From Pseudobacteriovorax antillogorgiicola (GTDB lineage: Bacteria; Bdellovibrionota_B; Oligoflexia; Oligoflexales; Oligoflexaceae), in the NCBI RefSeq assembly GCF_900177345.1, contig NZ_FWZT01000036.1:1-39518 (forward strand): 39,518 nucleotides of DNA, written 5' to 3'. Position numbers and translations under genes: made by a program. Position 1 is the first letter of the stretch. Each line of letters opens with the position of its first letter. Below the pieces are notes generated by a model that saw only the letters and a program-made list of their open reading frames with translations, was not told the DNA's origin and ran no database searches. Shown here piece after piece: positions 33,941-39,518 of the stretch.

Positions 33941-34227
33941 ATTGAACTTTTGTTTAAGCTTGCTAAGAGCTTTTCTTTTTTTTCCGGGTCTGAAATATGA
34001 GCAGCACGGACTAAACCGATGAATTGGTTAGCACTCCGAAGGGAAAGGTCCAGGTTTTCCGAGATCTCATGGGCCTTTTGGAGGGATAGTTTCCGCTTTC
34101 CATTAAGCAAATGGCTTAGAAACCCTTGATCGATACCAAGGTCCTTTGCAAAGGCTCTCTTAGAATATCTAGGGTTACTATTCTTTTTTTGCGAGTACAT
34201 TTCGATCAAGAAGCTAATATATTCCAA
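33941..34227 (-). pseudogene. N-terminal part of interrupted TIGR02147-family regulator
   Basis: This fragment holds the family's N-terminal helix-turn-helix: LEYISFLIEMYSQKKNSNPR then 'YSKRAFAKDLGIDQGFLSHL' and LNGKRKLSLQKAHEIS. A TTG at 34227 has AGGAG eight bases upstream; an ATG at 34323 would add a leader without family likeness. The frame runs through the insertion point into IS DNA and stops at 33919, adding a foreign VETSPT tail. Excising the IS would rejoin it to the fragment at 31607. A truncated HTH-only protein could still be made and might bind DNA. Confidence 0.8.
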
Positions 34228-34249
34228 GAGTCCCTCTCCTATCCATAGC

Positions 34250-34265
34250 GTTGTCTTCAGACAAC
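34250..34265. promoter_or_regulatory. Palindrome upstream of the TIGR02147 gene
   Basis: GTTGTCT-TC-AGACAAC is a perfect 7-bp inverted repeat with a two-base centre, 23 bases before the regulator start and in the region shared with the divergent exported-protein gene. A dimeric autoregulator site is a reasonable inference. Confidence 0.4.
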
Positions 34266-34325
34266 AGGCGGGCACATTATGTTTGAACTTAGGCGCTGGT
34301 ACAACTAGTTTTGCCTTGTCCAAGA

Positions 34326-34340
34326 TTGATGACGTATCAA
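34326..34340. promoter_or_regulatory. Dyad upstream of the exported-protein gene
   Basis: TTGAT-gacgt-ATCAA is a perfect 5-bp dyad nine bases before the ATG at 34350, just before the GAGG ribosome site. It could be a second regulator site; short dyads of this size also arise by chance. Confidence 0.25.
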
Positions 34341-34349
34341 GAGGTTTAA

Positions 34350-34724
34350 ATGAAATATTTTGCTGCGATTGCCCTTATGATAGGCCTTGCTCCCCAACTT
34401 TCATATTCTGGTAGTTTTACAACAAACTCAAACCCACCAGATGAAGAACTTAGCTCGGTAGAACTTGCCAATATTCTACTGAACGCCCAGTTATCTAGCT
34501 GTGTGAGTCAATGGAGAGACAATCACCTCACTGTAACCGATGCCTCCATCCTAGACCGCTTCCACAGCCCTAAAGCAACCGTGACGACCTATCTCATAGT
34601 TGGCGATGCCAGACAGGGAGATATTATTACAGGTCGAGGCCAGATGTTGATTCTGAAAACCAGTCATGTTTCTCAGGAGCTCACCTGGGATACCTATAGT
34701 TGTCAGGTATCAATGAACGATTGA
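34350..34724 (+). CDS. Small exported protein divergent from the TIGR02147 regulator
   Basis: The 124-residue product has a signal peptide (MKYFAAIALMIGLAPQLSYS) and a mature part of ~104 residues with two cysteines, Cys in 'QLSSCVSQWRDN' and in 'TYSCQVSMND', that could make one disulfide. GAGG lies five bases before the ATG. The next gene encodes a similar-sized exported protein. The adjacent regulator family is often found next to exported proteins in predatory and related bacteria. No domain is recognised. Confidence 0.65.
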   Translation: MKYFAAIALMIGLAPQLSYSGSFTTNSNPPDEELSSVELANILLNAQLSSCVSQWRDNHLTVTDASILDRFHSPKATVTTYLIVGDARQGDIITGRGQMLILKTSHVSQELTWDTYSCQVSMND

Positions 34725-34815
34725 AAAGCTCCGTAGTCTGTCTTTATTCCGAGCAAGCCTATGGCTTAGCCATAGGTAAGCCGTCAAATATCAACCCACT
34801 TCAAAAGGGAAAAAA

Positions 34816-35157
34816 ATGAGAAACTTACTTGGATCTGCTTTGTTACTATCCGCTCTAAGCCCTTCACTTTTCGCAAGTAGCATCATTGAGCTAGGGAGAG
34901 AAGCAAACGATGCCGTTCGGAACTTATCCCATTGTTCCAAGGAACTAGCGGAAATTTCGACTGACACCTCGTGGATTGGCAAAAGTGAGCTTTGGGCCAA
35001 CGAGAATGGCAACCACGGCTATATCTTCAGTGTGTTTGACTCGATAGTCTTTGAAACTATTAGCCTTGGCACTCTAGAGGTATTTAAAGAGTTTATCCCT
35101 AACCCACCGGCGGATGGCTCTTCTTACAAAACTCACTGCATCTTAAGAAAGAACTAA
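34816..35157 (+). CDS. Second small exported protein
   Basis: The 113-residue precursor has a signal peptide (LGSALLLSALSPSLFAS) and a mature part with two Cys (SHCSKELAE and KTHCILRKN at the C-terminus). The size, Cys spacing and a terminal 'YKTHCIL' like the neighbour's 'TYSCQV' suggest the two are distant paralogues. AAAGGGAAAAAA precedes the ATG. A GC-rich hairpin follows. Function unknown. Confidence 0.65.
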   Translation: MRNLLGSALLLSALSPSLFASSIIELGREANDAVRNLSHCSKELAEISTDTSWIGKSELWANENGNHGYIFSVFDSIVFETISLGTLEVFKEFIPNPPADGSSYKTHCILRKN

Positions 35158-35161
35158 TATA

Positions 35162-35179
35162 AGGGGGCCCAGGCCCCCT
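35162..35179 (+). terminator. GC-rich hairpin after the exported-protein genes
   Basis: AGGGGGCC-ca-GGCCCCCT is a perfect 8-bp stem four bases past the stop codon. There is no U-tract, so termination is probable but not certain. Confidence 0.55.
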
Positions 35180-35775
35180 CGATTCCAAGTCATGGTAGAG
35201 ACATTCGCACCTCCACCGTTTCAAGCCGAAACCTTAACCCATTAGAACGGATCGAAAACTTTTGGACAGTAGTCGAAAACAATGTCTTTCAATATTTTTC
35301 AGCTGGAACCCCTGTGAGATCGAGTCTATCGGAACCACATCCCAGTCGAAAATAGGATAAATGGCTTGGTGCGCCCCATACCACGGCTTCTATTTACACT
35401 TCAGATTTCCAAGACCAGGGATTTCGCGGGCTCTTGAAAACTTACTCGGACCGGAATAAGTATCGATATAGCCGGTTCCAATCGAAATCAGAAAAACCGG
35501 GAGCTCATGACCCACCTAGATAGTACATATTTTTTAGCGGGTTCGAAATTCAAGTGGGTTCAATACTTCGATGTTTGATTCAATAGTCTGACAAGAACCC
35601 ACTGTTGATCAAAATCTTGTCGACCTTGGAGTTTTATGAACAAATTTGGGGTGGTATGCCTTTCGACTAGCGATCCAAAAAAAAGTTACCTTCCCTTCTT
35701 GAGTACCTCAAATCTTCGCGTCTAACGTTTGATTAGGAATAACCGAATCCTGCTAATGCAAGGCCCATTATTAAC
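35180..35775. other. Long intergenic region without a supported gene
   Basis: About 600 bases have frequent stops in all frames I read. The phrases GGGTTC or GAACCC occur four or more times but do not form a regular repeat. No tRNA, CRISPR or strong promoter was recognised. An AAGGA ribosome site for the next gene lies at its right edge. It may be decayed coding DNA or the long leader of the toxin-like gene. Confidence 0.45.
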
Positions 35776-35790
35776 AAGAAGGATACAATC

Positions 35791-36849
35791 ATGAGCAGTA
35801 CCGATCTAATAACCTACCTCAATTATATGTCAACTTGGGAAACTGAAAGTGATGCAAACATTGATAAGCTAATTGCAGAACATAGTCTATTCGTCAATCT
35901 AGGTCAATTTGATTCAGACACCGCAATCAATGATGAGTTTGCTACCCTCAACGACTTAGCATGCAAGGTTCGCGATCTGACCATTGCAGCTGATGCGACC
36001 CAAATTGCTGCAGATGCTGCAGCTGTTTCAGCAATATGGTCCTTTGGTATGAGTATGGCTGCATTTGCGGCTTTAGAAGCCGCAGAGCTTATAGAAAGGA
36101 AAGAAATTTCTTCAAAGTCAAAAGAACTGAACGATAAGCTGGCGACTGTAGATACAGATATATCGAAAAAAATTAACAAGAATGTTGCCGACTACGTTGC
36201 AAAATACAAGGAAAACAACAATCTCATAGCGTCCAAAGCTCCAAAGGGATTGGATACTAAGACATGCCGAGGCAACCTAATGCAATTTATGGCAGAGGTA
36301 GAAAAAAACACCATTTTGGATGCAGCAAATTTCAAAAAATATGCGGCATCAGCACGGATTGTCTATAATAGCGATGAAATTAATAAAGTTTATGATGCCC
36401 TCGACAAACTCAATTTAAGCTCAAGATCGGACGCAGACGTAAAACAGTTTATGGATGTCCTTAAAGGCTTAAACTACCCGAAAACAGAGCTATCACTGGT
36501 CCAAAACTTCGCCATTGCCATCATGTTCTACAAGCTTAAAATTGCAAATGCTACAATCAAAGCACAAGCGGAGGCAGCCGGCCTTCCTGTTGAAGAAGTC
36601 GAAGCCACTGCATTTGAAGCGATGGATGCAGTAGGAAAGTTCGTAACAGTTGTAGCAGTCGTTATGTCCGTGGTCGATGTTGTTTTCAATATCTTGGATA
36701 TCGTTGATGTTGTGAAGCAATGCGAAAAAATGTGCGATGAGCTGAATGGAACGATAAAGAGCAGCTATAAGTCGTATTTTGATGGAATTAAGGAAGCTTC
36801 CAAACAGTATAATGCTGCTATAGCCCCGAAACAGAGAAAGGCTGCCTAG
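35791..36849 (+). CDS. All-helical protein resembling an alpha-pore-forming toxin
   Basis: The 352 residues are predicted almost wholly helical. Two hydrophobic segments stand out: residues ~65-101 (ADAAAVSAIWSFGMSMAAFA) and ~282-309 (GKFVTVVAVVMSVVDVVFN). Long amphipathic helices separate them (EISSKSKELNDKLATVDTDI and a Lys-rich coil to ~145). Such a layout is typical of ClyA/HBL/Cry6-like alpha-helical pore formers, in which a buried hydrophobic hairpin inserts into target membranes. There is no signal peptide, as in several of those toxins. AAGGA lies eight bases before the ATG. I cannot assign a family; the toxin reading is inference from architecture. Confidence 0.6.
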   Translation: MSSTDLITYLNYMSTWETESDANIDKLIAEHSLFVNLGQFDSDTAINDEFATLNDLACKVRDLTIAADATQIAADAAAVSAIWSFGMSMAAFAALEAAELIERKEISSKSKELNDKLATVDTDISKKINKNVADYVAKYKENNNLIASKAPKGLDTKTCRGNLMQFMAEVEKNTILDAANFKKYAASARIVYNSDEINKVYDALDKLNLSSRSDADVKQFMDVLKGLNYPKTELSLVQNFAIAIMFYKLKIANATIKAQAEAAGLPVEEVEATAFEAMDAVGKFVTVVAVVMSVVDVVFNILDIVDVVKQCEKMCDELNGTIKSSYKSYFDGIKEASKQYNAAIAPKQRKAA

Positions 36850-36865
36850 CTTTAAATCAGCTAGG
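36845..36865 (+). terminator. Hairpin at the stop of the helical-protein gene
   Basis: CCTAGCT-ttaaatc-AGCTAGG is a perfect 7-bp stem that includes the TAG stop codon. The following TTAAC is a weak U-tail, so termination is only possible. Confidence 0.4.
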
Positions 36866-36908
36866 TTAACAGACCTTCAAGACGAGAATTGGAACCTGTA
36901 TCATTGAG

Positions 36909-36965
36909 GTGCTGCGCAATATATTTAAAGGTATGGCAACCATTTATACCTAGCTTGCGCAGCAC
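36909..36965. repeat. Long two-part stem-loop
   Basis: The outer arms GTGCTGCGCAA and TTGCGCAGCAC pair perfectly (11 bp). The inner AGGTAT and ATACCT pair again around an 11-base loop, with unpaired stretches between. It lies 60 bases past the helical-protein gene. Confidence 0.7.
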
Positions 36966-36994
36966 TGTGTGCCTTAGGAAAAAACATCAGAAAT

Positions 36995-37025
36995 GGGCAG
37001 CGCACATATATCTTGTGCGCTACCC
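36995..37025. repeat. Second stem-loop
   Basis: GGGCAGCGCAC pairs with GTGCGCTACCC (one C-A mismatch) around ATATATCTT. It lies 29 bases after the preceding stem-loop and shares the CAGCGCA / GCTGCGC theme with it. Confidence 0.6.
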
Positions 37026-37249
37026 ACAAGGAAACTCATCATGTTAAAATTTCCATCACAGCCTTAAATCATTTAGCAAGGGCTCTAAAAAATCAAATTC
37101 CTGTAGCTGATGCCTACCGCCAGAACAAAATCACTAACTTCCTCTTTCATATCTTCTGGAAGTCCTGGAACGATCGATCTCCCAATAGATCCATAGGCCT
37201 GAAGACTTGGAGACGTATCAAACCTCAATTCAAAAAATGGATAAAGTGA
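37013..37249 (+). CDS. Doubtful small basic frame
   Basis: The frame starts at a TTG inside the stem-loop, with no ribosome site and no internal ATG, so the start is poor. The product ('IWKSWNDRSPNRSIGLKTWR' region, basic C-terminus) has no known family. It may be a fragment of an older gene. Kept at low confidence because the C-terminal half looks protein-like. Confidence 0.2.
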   Translation: MCATHKETHHVKISITALNHLARALKNQIPVADAYRQNKITNFLFHIFWKSWNDRSPNRSIGLKTWRRIKPQFKKWIK

Positions 37250-37258
37250 AAAATATCG

Positions 37259-37654
37259 TTATAATCCATCATAGTCATCTGAGTACTCTTTTTGACCAAG
37301 ATCAATTCCAATTGAGCTTTCAACTTGTCCATAGGTAGAAAGAGTAAAAGATCCTGAAACTCCATATCTAGCTGAGCTATCACCATGTGTGGCAAAATTT
37401 GAACCACCAAAAACGAGATCTTGATTTGATCCTATGTACACGCCCAAATAGAAATTTTCAGACACTGAACGTGCATACCGCAGCAAGATGTCATCGTTAG
37501 GCTCATTGGCAAATCTGGACAATCTACAAAAATACATTCTAGCGACAATAATTAGCCAGCCACTAAAGAAGCGCTCAGGAAGGCGAGAGCCAAGAGCAAT
37601 TAAAAAAGGCCGAAGCCACACGATAGGTTGAAAATCCCTCGAAGGCAGTGGCAC
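37259..37654 (-). pseudogene. Fragment with outer-membrane-strand-like C-terminus
   Basis: The frame reads 'SRFANEPNDDILLRYARSVS' then 'ENFYLGVYIGSNQDLVFGGS' and SGSFTLSTYGQVESSIGIDL, an alternating Gly/aromatic/hydrophobic pattern typical of beta-barrel strands. No start with a ribosome site and no signal peptide were found, and its beginning overlaps the end of the RHS debris in another frame. I read it as the tail of a broken gene. Confidence 0.3.
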
Positions 37655-37682
37655 GAAGAGTCTTCAGCCTAAACCAGTGGCA

Positions 37683-38270
37683 TTGATAGCTAAAGCTATT
37701 GATTACGCTGCCATCGCTTTTCTGGTTGACGATGCTTAGAACGCGATTGAAATTGTCGTAGCTATAGTTCACCTCGGTGCCATTGCTGTAGCTGATCTTT
37801 TCTAGGGGTTGGTTTTTGCTGTAGCTAAAGCTGGCGGATTCGCCTTGGCTCCTATATTCACTTGCCGAACCTAAGACCCGAATATCTTGCATCAGTCGCC
37901 CCAGCTCAACATGGATCTTACGATGGGTGTGGTTGTGAGGATCGGTGATGCCGTTGACCTTGCTATTGAGGTCATAGGTGTAGCTAGTTTTTTCCAGCAG
38001 TGGAGTTATCACCTGCTGCAATGCATTGTCTAAGCTATAGACCCTAGCAGTGATCAATCCCTTGCCGTCAACGGTATTAACTAGATTTCCTTGCCCATCA
38101 TAGCTTTTAGCGATGGTAATCGCTTGCTCTCCTTCACTAAGTACTTGACCACGAAAGTTATAAATTACTCTGAGCGTTAGATTATTACCATCTGTGATGA
38201 CAACTTGGTGAAGATTATCCAGATCATATTGAAACGCTTCGATTTTACGCGACTTCCGACCAACAATCCC
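37683..38270 (-). pseudogene. RHS/YD-repeat protein remnant
   Basis: A continuous minus-strand frame of ~195 codons, closed upstream by an in-frame TAG at 38271-38273, shows YD-repeat phrases: FQYDLDNLHQVVITDGN, SYDGQGNLVNTVDGKG, SYTYDLNSKVNGITDPH, 'ISYSNGTEVNYSYDNFNRVL' and VINSFSYQ. After SYQ the frame drifts into unrelated sequence. Full RHS proteins exceed 1000 residues, so this is a fragment missing both ends. Such proteins are polymorphic toxin scaffolds, and internal decay is common in accessory regions. Confidence 0.75.
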
Positions 38271-38370
38271 CTATTTCAACAAAATCTAAGATCTCATATT
38301 CGCCTTTATTATGGCATTTACTCCTTAATAACATTAACTTAAGTCTTTGCCTAAGAGTCCTGGAGAAACT

Positions 38371-39324
38371 ATGTCAAAATATAAGGGCAGCGATTCACAG
38401 CCAACCCCTTTTGATCCGGCCTACACCCAGCTATTTTCCTACCCAAAGATGGTCAGGGACTTGCTGGTCAACTTTGTCAAGCAGCCATGGGTCAATGATA
38501 TCGATTGGGACAGCCTACATACACTAAGCCCTAAGTTTGTCACGAAAAAGCTCAGAAAGCGTGAATCAGATATCATTTGGAAGGCTAAGTGGCATGATAG
38601 AGACCTCTACATTATCTTATTTCTTGAGTTCCAGAGTTCCGTAGATCGATTCATGCCAGTTAGAATTCTAGCCTACGTCAACTTGCTATTTCTACAGCTT
38701 GTGAAAGAAGGAAAAATAACCGATAAGCTACCACCTGTGCTGCCTTTAGTGCTATATAATGGAGAAAAGGAGTGGAAGGCAGGCGTCTCAATGGCTGATT
38801 TGCTGCATCCTGACTGTCCTGATGCTTTGAAGCCGTACCAGCCCGAGATCCAGTTTTTCCTTCTTGATGAAAAACGTGTGCCTGTGAGCGATGACGACAT
38901 CAGCTCAGATAATCTTGTGGCACCCATATTTGCTCTAGAGCAAGCGGACCAGAAGAATCTATACACGACGTTTTTGCTATTAAAACGGGTTTTGGAAAGT
39001 TCTGCTGAGTTTGCTGATATTGCGCAAGCATTCATAGCATATGTAACTGCCGTGACTCGTGCGGAGGAAAGAGATCCTTCCATTAAAGTGAAAAGTTTGG
39101 ACGAGGTTGAAATCATGCTTTCTAAAAAGATCGATAATTGGATTGCTGAAGGCGAAGCAAGGGGTGAAGCAAGAGGCGAAGCAAGAGGCGAAGCAAGAGG
39201 CGAGACTAGAGCTCAACGAGCCATTGCTCTTGCACTACTTCAAAAAGGCCTCGATAAGATGCTTATTGCGGAAGCGACAAAGCTCTCTGTCGAAGAAATC
39301 GAGGCGCTAGCTAAAGACGTTTGA
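38371..39324 (+). CDS. Rpn family recombination-promoting nuclease/putative transposase
   Basis: The 317 residues start 'MSKYKGSDSQPTPFDPAYTQ' and belong to the Rpn/PD-(D/E)XK nuclease family (transposase_31-type), which promotes recombination. The catalytic core is in KRESDIIWKAKW (Asp) and 'YIILFLEFQSSVDRFMPVR' (Glu-x-Gln, then the VRILAY segment). PVLPLVLYNGEKEW is family-typical. The C-terminus has a run of GEAR repeats and then a helical tail. The ATG at 38371 has GGAG five bases upstream; the earlier frame start does not. All core residues are intact. Confidence 0.9.
   Translation: MSKYKGSDSQPTPFDPAYTQLFSYPKMVRDLLVNFVKQPWVNDIDWDSLHTLSPKFVTKKLRKRESDIIWKAKWHDRDLYIILFLEFQSSVDRFMPVRILAYVNLLFLQLVKEGKITDKLPPVLPLVLYNGEKEWKAGVSMADLLHPDCPDALKPYQPEIQFFLLDEKRVPVSDDDISSDNLVAPIFALEQADQKNLYTTFLLLKRVLESSAEFADIAQAFIAYVTAVTRAEERDPSIKVKSLDEVEIMLSKKIDNWIAEGEARGEARGEARGEARGETRAQRAIALALLQKGLDKMLIAEATKLSVEEIEALAKDV
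39154..39204 (+). repeat. 12-bp in-gene tandem repeat (GEAR)n
   Basis: The Rpn gene carries four-fold repeats of a GARGGYGAAGCA-like 12-mer (GEAR codons), with a degenerate fifth (GETR). The first copy has GGG where the others have AGAGGC. Rpn proteins often have such variable charged tails. Confidence 0.75.
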
Positions 39325-39331
39325 TCCCATG

Positions 39332-39400
39332 CGATGTCTTTGGCTCGTGAGTGCTTGTTCTGCTAGATTGCCACCATGGGACGAGCTAGACAAGACATCG
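39332..39400. repeat. Imperfect long inverted repeat after the Rpn gene
   Basis: CGATGTCTT (39332-39340) pairs with AAGACATCG (39392-39400), and inner GGCTCGT with ACGAGCT (one G-T pair). It could act as a terminator stem or as the structured end of a mobile element; it has no U-tract. Confidence 0.5.
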
Positions 39401-39518
39401 TGAAACATTCAGCCTTACTCCATTGTCCTGTCCGAGCAAGGGTGTCACAAATCAAGACAAAAATTAAGATAGGCCCTGATATCACTCATGGGCAGTCTCT
39501 TTCCAAAAACTCCTTCTT

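Noticed and set aside
39376-39518. Plus-strand frame running off the right edge
   Set aside because: The ATG has no Shine-Dalgarno and lies in the inverted repeat; the product is unrecognisable and truncated by the window.

Overview
The window looks like a chromosomal segment of a free-living, Gram-negative, didermic bacterium of roughly mid-40s percent GC. There are many lipobox lipoproteins, a secreted beta-barrel-like protein, an Mrp-type Na+/H+ antiporter, and a gene of the TIGR02147 regulator family, which is known mainly from Bdellovibrionota/Oligoflexia and Fibrobacteres. I infer a Bdellovibrionota/Oligoflexia-like host, possibly marine; no rRNA or tRNA is present to confirm this.

Left third (1-7.9 kb): mostly minus-strand, loosely arranged housekeeping and envelope genes. 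These are an FN3-type lipoprotein, a stand-alone CheY-like receiver, a lipoprotein with two golvesin/xanthan-lyase-like domains, an Old Yellow Enzyme, a baeRF (archaeo-eukaryotic release-factor-like) protein, and a NhaR-like LysR regulator. A previously uncounted 37-residue membrane peptide gene lies just upstream of the regulator.

8.2-13.6 kb: a complete, tightly overlapping mrpABCDEFG operon for a multisubunit Na+/H+ antiporter, with an MrpE lacking its usual N-terminal membrane segments. The divergent NhaR-like regulator is the obvious candidate controller. A bidirectional terminator separates it from a membrane-anchored or exported prolyl oligopeptidase. A sodium-coupled SNF-family transporter follows, consistent with a sodium-based economy.

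17.6-22.5 kb: a MarR/VOC pair diverges from a DoxX/quinone-reductase pair, with a promoter and large operator-like dyads between them. Then come a membrane dipeptidase lipoprotein, a zinc-finger protein, a beta-barrel-like exported protein and a striking 24-bp perfect inverted repeat.

22.7-27.9 kb: one co-directional run of tag, an LtaS-like alkaline-phosphatase-superfamily membrane enzyme, an alpha/beta hydrolase, a 34-residue peptide, an EntD-like phosphopantetheinyl transferase with an Asp-to-Asn change in its metal motif, and a 74-residue protein. It ends in a 117-bp tandem repeat array. A crotonase-family enzyme, two lipoproteins, a DUF1338 (2-oxoadipate dioxygenase-like) enzyme and a small unknown protein follow on the minus strand.

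31.6-39.5 kb: an accessory region. A TIGR02147-family regulator gene is split by an intact IS200/IS605 element (tnpA, tnpB, terminal hairpins). Computationally excising the element restores one open frame of exactly 268 codons including the stop. The broken regulator is divergent from two small exported proteins. Next come a large all-helical protein with two hydrophobic segments that resembles alpha-pore-forming toxins, long stem-loops, RHS-repeat debris and an Rpn-family PD-(D/E)XK nuclease/transposase-like gene.
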